Under the pieces are notes generated by a model, which was not told the DNA's origin, made no database searches, and saw only the letters and a program-made list of their open reading frames with translations. Below are positions 10,978-19,311 of a DNA stretch of 20,005 bases, piece after piece (position 1 is the first letter of the stretch; the number at the start of each line of letters is the position of its first letter). The DNA is taken from assembly GCA_008931825.1 (NCBI GenBank), contig QXVZ01027033.1, forward strand, positions 1 through 20,005, written 5' to 3'. Made by a program: the position numbers and the translations under genes. This DNA comes from Phallusia fumigata. Lineage: Eukaryota; Chordata; Ascidiacea; Phlebobranchia; Ascidiidae.

Positions 10978-10978
10978 N
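10978..10978. other. Assembly gap (N) between two divergent genes
   Basis: Unlike the other four N positions, no repeated sequence flanks this one, so real sequence may be missing. It lies where the 5' exons and promoters of both the ankyrin gene (minus) and the desaturase gene (plus) should be. Confidence 0.7.
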
Positions 10979-11062
10979 AGACAACATGATGACCAACCAA
11001 TATCGCAAAATCGGAATGCACCAAGACAGGATACAGCGAAGTTTTGTCGTAAAAGTCGCCAG

Positions 11063-11213
11063 CTTATAGGCTACCGGGGAAAGTGGTATGACGTTTCACA
11101 GTTTATGGAGAAGCATCCCGGCGGCGACGTCATCAAGCATTTTGTTGGACGGGACGCAACCCATGTGATGGACGGCATGCACAAGTTTGACGTTGTCAAG
11201 TACAAAAAGCCAG
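11063..11213 (+). CDS. Desaturase exon: cytochrome b5 domain
   Basis: Encodes LIGYRGKWYDVSQFMEKHPG and onward to KYKKP, with the HPGG haem ligand motif. The donor is CAG|GTGTGT, phase 1. I placed the start after the AG at 11061-11062 because GYRGKWYDV is where family similarity begins; other AGs upstream are possible. Confidence 0.75.
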
Positions 11214-14200
11214 GTGTGTATGTTTTCGGAAGAGCTTTAAATAGAAACAAACTGCGCGGGGGCGATCTTTAACAAATAACAGCTGGAATAGAAGTGTACC
11301 AACGGTGATGTGATTTCAGAAGTTTTTCATTTAACTTAGAAGTTTAAGGATTTGGTGTAAACAACATCATAACCTCACAAGAATGAAAGTGCAAGTTAGA
11401 GGCCAGCAAACTTGCTTTTTCAAATTCGTTGCCTTTTACCTGTTAGCTCGTGTTGTGTTGTTGTATGGGGTACATAAACACGTAGTCTCCTCATCCGGAA
11501 ATGACGATTTGTACAATACCTATGGCTGTGTGTCGGTTGTACGTGGAAAACCTTAATCAGCATGCAATATCTCTAACTTATCCAAACGCTGTTTACATCA
11601 AAAATTACACATAACCTTCAATACAGTTGTGTGATTATGGTTACCGTACGTGTACTGTGTACATAACATTGTAAAATGCGTTGTATCAATCAACTGCTCA
11701 TGTTTTTCCCAGTTGGTGCGTACAAATATGTGGCGGATTCTTTCGGCGAAGACATGAACCAGCTCGAAATGAGGCTTCGCAGAGAAGGTTACTATGACAA
11801 CAGGTTAGCATGCACGGTATACTGTACTTCTGTGTTTAGCACGGCTACGAAACAGAAGCGTCCAACAAAAACGTATACTTCATCTTGTTAGTTTGCGATG
11901 GTGCCTTGGAAAATGCCTACAAGTTCTCTTCCTATTCGGCTTGTTGGCTTGGTTTATTTCGTGCGGGCGTGCAGACGAAAACGCACTGGGAAGAATCGTA
12001 TGCGGAACTGTGATGGCTTTATTCTGGCAACAAAGCGGGATGCTTATGCACGATTATATGCACAGCCAGGTATGTTGCTGCATTCTCAGCGGCCTGCAAA
12101 GTGTAAAAAAGGCAAAATCGCCACAGTGGCGCACTAGGGTGAATAAGGCCTGAAAGAGTAGGTCGCTCGGTTTCATTAAAATCAAAAACTCAGAAAAGAG
12201 AACAGTTAAAGCGGTTGTCTGGTGTAATTAAATGTGTTAAATCGAAATCTGTACCTGTTGGTGAAACGTATAAAAGTGATTTGCCGCATTACTAAAATCC
12301 TTGTAGTGTTTTTTACACACAGCGCACAATTTCAAAGCGCGCAGTAGAGAATACATCTCGCCTTTGCCACGACCATACGTTACACTGACTGTTTACAAAA
12401 TAAAAATCGTTTTGACAGCGCCGGAAGCACAACTCACATCATAGAGTGTCTTATAACCTCCGGTGTCACGTAACGCATTGTAACGTTAATCAAACGTGCA
12501 CTTAGCAGAGGGTAGGAAAACTCTTGGGGATTTTTTCCAAACATTTGTGGTATTTACAGCAATTAGTATAGTTTTATTTTGTTTAATTTTTGAAATTGAA
12601 TATGTTGCCGCACCAAAAAAGCCTAACAGCTTTGCTACCAGTCCTGTGAAATTTGATTTCGTTGGTTTGGTTTATTTTACTCCATTGACGATTACTAAAT
12701 TTAACTTTTTAGCCTCTGTTAAAGCGCGTTGGTATTTGTCCTTGTGGTAATTACCCCATACGAGTAACACCAGGGTAGCAGGTGGATAACTAACTGAGCC
12801 TAGTGGGTAAAATTTGCACTGTTTTATACACGGTATGACAGAATTAGAAAAACAGAACAAATAAATTTTGGTGAGTCGTGGGAAATTTTATCTCAACAAA
12901 AATGGGTAACGAAGGAAAAAAACGTTAAGAACCACTGGTTAAACTATAAGCTGACAGTCCGGAAAAATATGTAACAAATTCGATTTCTAACCAAGCTGAC
13001 CCGAAAGCGCAAGTTCGACGAGAGAGTCGGCGTGTTTTTCGGAACTTTCTGCTTCGGCATAAGTGCGAGGTGGTGGAAAGATGAGCACATTGTTCATCAC
13101 TCGCTCACCAACACTGTGGATCCGGCGACCGGGTTTATCGACCCGCAGGCTGACGAAGAAACGTGGGCACAGAACGAGAAGATATTTCCTCTGCGTGGCA
13201 GCGAGCTGCATAGAGTTCTTATTCAAGTAAGCTACCGCGGCTTTATAATAAAGCAGTTGAAACCGAGGCCAATGTTAATACCGCTGTGTCTTTACTTTCA
13301 TGGTGTTTCTCATGTTATTAACCGACTTTACAGTAAAAGCAACGGTCTCTCTTACGTCCCATTTTTTCTCTGTTCCTCTCTTTGTGATTCTCACCCAGTC
13401 ATTGGTCTTTTTATTGCGGCCAAGATTGTGTGATATTGCAGTTTTCTTGCAATCGCAAGCTTAGTAGTCACTTAACACACCGCCCCGGGTGGCTAAACTA
13501 TGTATACGGGGGTCGAACATGTACGGCACATACCAAGCGAATTCGAATTGATACAATTATCACTCATGTGTTTTCCAGGGAAAACATTCTTTTGGCCCTT
13601 CTGTCTTTTGTTGATGTATTTATTTGTAAACGACAGATTCAGCATCTTACGTTTCTGCCCCTATGTATCGGAGTTGGTCGTTTCGGGATCGTACTTGATT
13701 CAATGCGAGAGGAGCGACGCTGGGACGTTTGGGTTGCTTGGTTGCTACACTGGATGTGGATCGCCTATCTTTTCTCGTATTTTACGTCTTGGTCGAGCGT
13801 TTTCACTGTGTACGGCATGGGCTGTCTGGGGGAAGGCGTTCTTCACATTCAACTGCTCCTTAACCACTACAGCAAGAGATTTTTCGACATGCAAGAAAAG
13901 CTTACGATGGTAATCTTCGTTTGTTTGAACTTCATGCATTGATTTCTCTACACCAGTGCTTCTTAACCTTTTTTCCACATTGACCTTTTCTGTTTGGACC
14001 AAATTCCCATTTAACAATACAGTAAACCTCGGTTAATCCGGATTTGATAAGACCGACAAATTTATCCGGATTAACCCAGGTGTACCGCATACCAAAATCG
14101 AATTTATGTATGTTACTAGTTCTGCCAAATTGAATAAGAAACTGAGTTACACTGGATAACAGGTTCAGCTAATTACCCACCCACTATAACAAAATGTGCC

Positions 14201-14569
14201 CCCATGTGGGTAATCTCCCATATTTCAAAATGCATGCGTTTCTAAAAAGGTCCTGGTTGCTTGACTATCCGATAAACTTGACAATCCTATTACCAGGATC
14301 ACTACAGAGCCATGATCGAGTGCAACTTAAACATCACCTGTCCTTGGTGGATGGATTGGTTTCACGGAGGACTCAACTTTCATCACGAACATCACTGCTT
14401 TCCTCGCTTACCCAGAAATCGACTTCGAGAAGTTTCTGCCTTCATTCGAGAGATATGTGTCAAGCACAAAGTTCAGTACGACGAAATGCCTTTCTTTGAA
14501 GCTTTGGGCAAGACAATGCGAAACTTGTACAACGTACGCAACAAGTTTTTGATCCTAAAATCTTTGTGA
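11063..14569 (+). CDS. Cytochrome b5-fused front-end desaturase, 5' incomplete
   Basis: This is a membrane (ER) enzyme family that uses the fused cytochrome b5 domain as electron donor and a di-iron centre held by three histidine boxes to place a double bond near the carboxyl end of fatty-acyl chains or in sphingoid bases; the substrate cannot be read from the sequence. Exons 11063-11213, 11713-11803, 11892-12069, 12996-13226, 13643-13909 and 14297-14569 join in consistent phases (1, 2, 0, 0, 0). They give 396 residues, about 45 fewer than is usual. The b5 domain shows HPGG at residues 19-22 and a second haem histidine in DGMHKF. Histidine boxes are HDYMH (exon 3), HIVHH (exon 4) and HHEHH (exon 6). 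The third box normally reads QIEHH, so the leading glutamine is histidine here. Hydrophobic segments precede box 1 and fill exon 5. The start codon lies upstream or in the gap at 10978. The 5' limit of exon 1 is uncertain: the frame stays open back to the N without an ATG. Confidence 0.85.
11713..11803 (+). CDS. Desaturase exon: linker
   Basis: Acceptor TTTTTCCCAG, donor CAG|GTTAGC, entering in phase 1 and leaving in phase 2. It encodes VGAYKYVADSFGED and a basic, glutamate-rich segment ending GYYDN, the usual linker between the b5 domain and the first membrane helix. Confidence 0.85.
11892..12069 (+). CDS. Desaturase exon: membrane helices and first histidine box
   Basis: Enters in phase 2 and restores a serine codon across the junction. 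Contains CLQVLFLFGLLAWFI, then MALFWQQSGMLMHDYMHSQ, where HDYMH is box 1. The donor is CAG|GTATGT, phase 0. Confidence 0.9.
12996..13226 (+). CDS. Desaturase exon: second histidine box
   Basis: Acceptor TCTAACCAAG, then LTRKRKFDERVGVFFG, ARWWKDEHIVHHSLTN (box 2, HIVHH) and WAQNEKIFPLRG. The donor is CAA|GTAAGC, phase 0. The long minus-strand frame over it is a shadow. Confidence 0.9.
13643..13909 (+). CDS. Desaturase exon: C-terminal membrane helices
   Basis: The acceptor ATTCAG before CAT is chosen because it keeps phase 0 and makes LIQ-HLTFLPL, matching the family's Q(H/Y)xTFxP block. An upstream acceptor at 13577-13578 would be out of phase. Contains W-rich hydrophobic helices and ends HYSKRFFDMQEKLTM with donor ATG|GTAATC. 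Confidence 0.75.
14020..14087. mobile_element. 68-bp palindromic mini-element with pogo/Tigger-like ends
   Basis: Two 24-base arms (14020-14043 and 14064-14087) are reverse complements at 21 of 24 positions, with a perfect 13-base core (GGTTAATCCGGAT) and a 20-base loop. The outer end, CAGTAAACCTCGG, resembles the CAG-starting termini of pogo/Tigger DNA transposons. TA precedes the left end and CA follows the right end, so a TA target duplication is at best decayed. It lies in the last intron of the desaturase. Confidence 0.6.
14297..14569 (+). CDS. Desaturase last exon: third histidine box
   Basis: Acceptor ATTACCAG, phase 0. Encodes DHYRAMIECNLNITC, then WWMDWFHGGLNFHHEHHCFP with box 3, then PRLPRNRLREV and a soluble C-terminus ending at TGA. 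The FHGGL..(Q/H)xEHHxFPR(L/M)PR pattern fixes the family. Confidence 0.9.
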   Translation, partial: DHYRAMIECNLNITCPWWMDWFHGGLNFHHEHHCFPRLPRNRLREVSAFIREICVKHKVQYDEMPFFEALGKTMRNLYNVRNKFLILKSL

Positions 14570-15085
14570 TAAAACTTCAGCACATAATATCCGTGTATTC
14601 TTGTATGAACAACGCTATTATAGCAAAATCAGAAGACCGTGAATTTATTTTTATACGCACTACTATTAAATTCGTTTCTACAGTAACCTAAAAACAATGC
14701 ATTCTCTTTTCCTGCACCTGACAATCCGAAAGGTTCCGAAATGTCCACGAATTTATTTTTATACCTACTGCCATTAAATTCGCTTCTACAGCGATGACCT
14801 AAAATCAAAGCGTTTTCCTTTCCTTCCCTGGCAATCAGATTAGGAATTATTATACGACAACTAGCCTACTTAAACCAACTAAACACGTCTGTAGAAACTA
14901 CACCGATGCCAATGCTTTGCGTATGCAGTAAAATGCTTTCGATTTTTTTGTTAGTTTTTTTTCACACTGTATTTGGAAAGTGAGTTGGCTTCGTCGGCCC
15001 GCTAATGCACTGTTACACTGTTTGTTTGTCCGCTTTGCAGCTGTAGTCAATTGATATAACCCATGAGTGGGTAGAAAATATATGC
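14570..15085 (+). other. Desaturase 3' flank with a diverged tandem duplication
   Basis: 14641-14735 and 14749-14845 are related copies with a 108-base period (both start GAATTTATTTTTATAC, then CTA, ATTAAATTCG and TTCTACAG), with many differences, so this is an old duplication. It is probably in the 3' UTR or just beyond it. No gene is supported. Confidence 0.6.
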
Positions 15086-15091
15086 AATAAA
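15086..15091 (+). terminator. Candidate poly(A) signal of the desaturase
   Basis: Canonical AATAAA 517 bases after the desaturase stop, followed about 25 bases later by a GT-rich stretch (TTGTGCGTGTTTTT), the expected downstream element. It is the first canonical hexamer seen on this strand after the stop. Confidence 0.4.
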
Positions 15092-15389
15092 ATTGACAAC
15101 GTACCTAATCTTGTGCGTGTTTTTAGTCGAAAATTTAAATTATTTTGTACAGGTTGTCCATAAGTATTTCTGTGTGTATGAAACATCCTAGTAATGTTGG
15201 TTTAACCTACATTCTGCCACAGTTTCTATACGGTAGGCAGCTAAAATGATTACAAGGTACGGTACCCCCTTCGTAATGAGGTAGGTGTACGCACAATTTA
15301 ATACGTACCGTACTGCCACCCTTGCCTTTCCTACAGCTTGGCACGGTTTCTGTAATCCTGTTTATTTATTTTCTGTTCTTGGCGCCACC

Positions 15390-18300
15390 ATGGGTGTAGA
15401 TTTGTCTGCCCCAATACTGTGTGTTTAAATCGAGGCCTAAAATTACAAGGACGCGTCAGAGAAAAATGAGTTGCCGAGCAAAACTCTAGCCCACACTGCA
15501 GTTTTCTAAAAAAAATTTACTGACTCCCTTGTTTTTGTTGTTCCAGTTGCAGTAGCCAATGCCAATGTTTTTCTCAATGCATATGTGTTATACATGTGCG
15601 TGCTCTCAGGAACAGTGTCCGCGGCCGCAGGTTGTTCACTCCTGCTGGTGGTTAGTAAAAAACTGTTGCAGTTTGTTTACGGTCATCTAGCGCTACCTAG
15701 CGGTCGGTAAAAACACACGTTGCAGTGAAAGTGACTGACGATCAGTAGTATGTCGGAAGTGTCAACCCCATGGAAAATAAAATTCTGCACAATTTAGGAG
15801 TATTTACAATTAAAAAAAGATTCCAGAAGTCCCCAGATAGAACATGTGAAAAAACTTAAGGGAATCTACAATGTCCACCAGAAGAGGATTTCTTTCTTCT
15901 TCAAATATACATACGATATGCAAGCAAGCAGCCCAAAGACATCTCCATAAACGAGGTTATTCCAGACATCATGTCTTCAGCACACTATAAAATTTTCAGC
16001 AGTCAGTTGCATGACTGCACTCTGGAATCTTATGGAAATAAACAAACTGTTCTGTTACATTGTAAACATATATGTCTGGACATTGTCCCATAAGCTTGCC
16101 AAAAAACCTTCAAAAAGTGATTTGTATCTGTCAAAAAAAATGTCTAGATTGAAACAAAATCTGTCAACAGTGTTCTATAGTTATTAGAAAGCAAAATCCT
16201 AAAATCAGGTGTGTTTCTTTACCCTGAACATTTTGGCATCGGTTCTTCACACAAATGTGCTCAGGCATTGATTGAACCATGGGTTGTATTTCCTCCCTTG
16301 ACTTTTCAGACTTTTCTTTGGGTGAGGTGTTGAACAAGGCAACCAAATTGTTTGACATCCAGATTTGTCATTCTTCTACACATCTGTGTCTATAATTTAA
16401 GGCCATAAAATAAAAATATAGCTATCGAAAATGCATTTATTAACACTTACAGAGTTTCCAAAATATGCTTCCAAGTGATCCTTTGTAACTCTTTCCAGGC
16501 AAACATATGAAAAAGAATGCGGTAAATTTTTTTCCATTTCAAAGTAGTTTAATGTTGTAATAAGTCGATTAAGTGTGGGGAGAGCCAATATCCTTTTGAA
16601 TTCACTGTTAGAGTTTGTATCAAAAAAATCCTAAAACAAAACAACTGATAAATATCAACATGTGTCTAGTGTCACTGTATGTAAGCAACAGAAATACAGT
16701 ACCTTTCATGCAAGTAGCTACTCAACAATGTGAAGCAAGCACATCAATTTTTATTTTTACGTTTGCAGAGCCACTATTTACAATATCAAACCAACTGTTA
16801 AAACGTTTTAGTTAATTCAAAAAGAACAATACTATGTACTGCATAGCACAGTATAACAAACATACAAATCAGCAAAACAAGGTCAGCAGTTTACTCACAG
16901 CCATTTTGTTGCTTTAATAAATTGCCAACTTTACATTAAAAAAATATCACAGGCCAAATTTACCTTCATCTACATTTAAAACATCACAAATTATGTTGTT
17001 AATTTATCTTACAGCTGTACTTTTGTGAAATAATTAAGCTGGATGCGGGCCTTTGTAGTTCTTGTTCTGCTAAGGAATGGAAAACTTTGCTCAAGCTTGT
17101 ATAGTTCCACAATGTGCGACCACAGAATGTCTTTGCCATTCCTATTCAAATGCTTTGTTCTTCCAAGCTGAATAAAAGCTATTCCGAACTGTCCAAAGTT
17201 TCACCAAGTTAGCTTTACCAACACTACACTAAAAAATCAGGATACAAAAGAAATGTGCAGAAATGAGATGGATCAGAACATATTTGTTATTCTGTCAGCA
17301 ACACAAAAATTGATGGCAAATGTACATGTAGATATGCTTTAAGAGAACACAGAGCATAATTACTTTTCTTTTTGCAACATTTTAACAATATTGTCGCCGG
17401 ATGATGCATCACGCACGGACGACAAAGCGTTGGTTTTGCCGTGCCTTCTGATGGTAAAAAGCGTTTTCCTTACATATTTTCGAATTGATTGGTTGCATTT
17501 TTGCACACCGCGATGTGTAGAGGTCATTTTTTTCAGGCAAATTACAATGCCACAAACCAGCGAATTAGCACAACGTTAATGCTTATTCAACCGTGACCGA
17601 CGTGAAGTAACAATTCTATGCTTGCAGTTTGTATACGGTCCTCTAGCGTACCCTAGTGGTTAATAAAATAAATTCGGTACAGTTTGTTTGCGGTCCTCTA
17701 GCGTACCCTAGTGGTTAATAAAAAAAATCGGTGCAGTTTGTATATGGTCCTCTAGCGTACCCTAGTGGTTAATAAAAAAATCGTTGCAGTTTGTTTACGG
17801 TCCTCTAGCGTACCCTAGCGGTGAATAAAAAATTCGTTGCAGTTTGTTTACGGTCCTCTAGCGTACCCTAGTGGTTAATAAAAAAATTCGGTGAAGTTTG
17901 TATACGGTCCTCTAGCGTACCTTAGTGATTAATATAAAAATTCGGTGAAGTTTGTATGCGGTCCTCTAGCGTACCCTAGTGATTAATAAAAAAATTCGGG
18001 GAAGTTTGTATACGGTCCTCTAGCGTACCCTAGTGGTTAATAAAAAAAATTCGGTGCAGTTTGTTTACGGTCCTCTAGCGTGCCCTAGCGATAAATAACT
18101 TATTTTTTATTTACTGCTAGGGTACGCTAGAGGACCGTAATCAAACTGCAACGAATATTTTAATAACCGCTAGGGTACGCTAGAGGACCGCAAACAAATT
18201 GCAACTTATTTTTTATTAACCACTAGGGTACGCTAGAGGACCGTAAACAAATTTCACCGAATTTTTTTCTTAACCACTAGGGTACGCTAGAGGACAGTAA

Positions 18301-18799
18301 TCAAACTGCAACGAATATTTATTAACCACTAGGGTACGCTAGAGGACCGTAAACAAATTGCAACTTATTTTTATTAACCACTAGGGCACGCTAGAGGACC
18401 GTAATCAAACTGCAACGAATATTTAATTAACCGCTAGGGTACGCTAGAGGACCGTAAACAAACTGCAACATATTTTTTGCAAACCGATAGGTAGCGCTAG
18501 AGGACTATAAACAAAACAAGTTGGTAATTTGTAAAAAGTCACAACGAAACCCCTACTCCAGATTTTTATACAATGGACGGCTTCAAATTTAGGGGTGTGT
18601 TGGAAAGGCATAAGATACTAAATTTAAATAGTACAAGCGATTTTCTATTGAGCCAATGATGTTTATGTGGTTGTTATGTCTACACGACTTGCTGCCGTCT
18701 TATTTCAAGCTGTTAATGAATGTGGTCAAATTTAAAAACAAGCAGAATCAAAGAAAGACAGGAATGGCTGATCAAGCACGAAGGTTTTTAAGGCTTTAA
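15390..18799 (+). CDS. Possible small two-helix membrane protein gene split by the transposon
   Basis: The ATG at 15390 has a textbook context (GGCGCCACCATGG). Exons 15390-15420, 15547-15650 and 18653-18799 join in consistent phase (1, then 0) to give 93 residues. MGVDLSAPIL leads into a hydrophobic stretch (NVFLNAYVLYMCVLSGTVSA), then a second one (MMFMWLLCLHDLLPSYF) and a basic tail ending ADQARRFLRL before a stop. Exon 2 has a good acceptor (GTTGTTCCAG). The donor T|GTGTTT and the last acceptor (TCTATTGAG) are weak. The 2.8-kb transposon would sit wholly in intron 2. I do not recognise the product, and the chain was assembled by phase and hydrophobicity only. Confidence 0.25.
15672..15712 (+). 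repeat. Left terminal inverted repeat
   Basis: Pairs with 18475-18515 at about 33 of 41 positions, including a 14-base perfect run (TCTAGCGCTACCTA). It is also a diverged single copy of the 54-bp repeat found in the array 2 kb away, in the same orientation as the forward units. Confidence 0.7.
15713..16246. other. Left inner part of the transposon
   Basis: No intact coding sequence. Short protein-like fragments on the minus strand may be the decayed C-terminal part of the transposase, but frames are broken and I cannot align them with confidence. Confidence 0.35.
16247..17167 (-). pseudogene. Decayed P-element/THAP9-like transposase
   Basis: Five exon-like segments join in phase: 17167-17021, 16969-16899, 16794-16761, 16630-16451 and 16375-16247. 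Family landmarks appear in order: HLNRNGKDILWSHIVELYKL (matching the xxRN..G..I.W..I..L pattern), NYFTK-MKVNLACDIF (F.KM+V.LA), FIKATKW-LWFDIVNSGS (FI....WFDI.NS), then CLERVTKDHLEAYFG (T.DH.E.FFG). A stop codon (TAA, 16933-16931) interrupts segment two, and the usual stretch between the LA and FI motifs is too short, so it is inactive as read. The N-terminal THAP zinc finger and the catalytic N-terminal half are not seen; they are lost or unrecognisable. The family call rests on motif order alone. Confidence 0.55.
17624..18094 (+). repeat. Forward array, nine 54-bp units
   Basis: Units share GCAGTTTGTTTACGG then TCCTCTAGCGTACCCTAGTG, then GTTAATAAAAAAATTCG. The GGTCCTCTAGCG cores start at 17637, 17692, 17746, 17799, 17852, 17906, 17960, 18014 and 18069 (period 53-55). 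Units differ by only a few bases, so the array is young or homogenised. Confidence 0.95.
18109..18474 (-). repeat. Reverse array, seven 53-bp units
   Basis: The same unit as the forward array, reversed. CTAGGG(T/C)ACGCTAGAGGA cores start at 18117, 18170, 18223, 18277, 18329, 18381 and 18434. It meets the forward array at about 18100 with almost no spacer, so the two arms could form a hairpin of several hundred bases. Confidence 0.95.
18475..18515 (-). repeat. Right terminal inverted repeat
   Basis: The outermost, diverged eighth unit of the reverse array. It carries the AGCGCTACCTA variant shared only with the left end at 15672, which is why I place the element boundary here. Confidence 0.65.
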
Positions 18800-19092
18800 A
18801 ATGAGGTTTTTCGATGTCAAAACCAAATTAACGGATTGAGGAAGTTTTCTTGCTCTAAAGTTGTTTNTTTCTATTGAGCCAATGATGTTTATGTGGTTGT
18901 TATGTCTACACGACTTGCTGCCGTCTTATTTCAAGCTGTTAATGAATGTGGTCAAATTTAAAAACAAGCAGAATCAAAGAAAGACAGGAATGGCTGATCA
19001 AGCACGAAGGTTTTTAAGGCTTTAAAATGAGGTTTTTCGATGTCAAAACCAAATTAACGGATTGAGGAAGTTTTCTTGCTCTAAAGTTGTTT
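18642..19092. repeat. Exact 225-bp copy around a single N
   Basis: 18642-18866 and 18868-19092 are identical over 225 bases, with only the N at 18867 between them. It is another unmerged contig overlap. The possible exon at 18653-18799 is therefore shown twice (again at 18879-19025). Confidence 0.9.
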
Positions 19093-19311
19093 CGCAAGTC
19101 GATTGTTAAAAACGACATAGCTTACTTAGTTGTTTGAATTAAATATATTTAATATTTTTTGCTGAAACACGTTTTTTCCAACAAGTTGACTACATGGCTT
19201 TATGTTTTTGAAATACCCTTTTGCAGTGTTTTCACTGTTTAAAGCATAAGAGATACTTTAAACTTCCTAACCAAAGATTGGTTCCCAAGGCTTCAAACAA
19301 AAATAACAAAC
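19093..19311 (+). promoter_or_regulatory. 5' flank of the LRRC27-like gene
   Basis: AT-rich, with a run of TTAAATATATTTAATATT near 19138-19156 that could serve as a TATA-like element. No firm promoter motif is visible. Confidence 0.25.

Larger units (their letters stand above)
15672..18515 (-). mobile_element. P-element/THAP9-type DNA transposon relic with foldback-like repeats
   Basis: The ends are 41-bp imperfect inverted repeats: 15672-15712 reads TTTGTTTACGGTCATCTAGC then GCTACCTAGCGG, and the reverse complement of 18475-18515 reads TTTGTTTATAGTCCTCTAGC then GCTACCTATCGG. Both ends carry the variant AGCGCTACCTA, whereas the 16 inner units have AGCGTACCCTA or close variants. Between them lie a decayed P-type transposase on the minus strand and a large inverted array of 54-bp units related to the ends. 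P-superfamily elements of the Galileo group have long, repeat-filled inverted ends of this kind. No clear 8-bp target duplication is seen (TGTTGCAG on the left, ACAAGTTG on the right). Confidence 0.65.

Noticed and set aside
13487..13530. tRNA-like A and B boxes in a desaturase intron
   Set aside because: Only short matches; no folding potential for a full tRNA.
13579..13642. Earlier start for desaturase exon 5
   Set aside because: The acceptor at 13577-13578 would shift the phase relative to the preceding exon; 13643 keeps phase 0 and gives the family's QHLTFLP block.
17360..17527. 55-codon minus-strand frame as a THAP zinc finger of the transposase
   Set aside because: It lacks the C2CH pattern and the AVPTF-like end of THAP domains; it may be an unrelated leader exon or chance.
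17624..18474. CRISPR array
   Set aside because: There are no unique spacers: whole 54-bp units repeat, orientation inverts midway, and the genome is eukaryotic.
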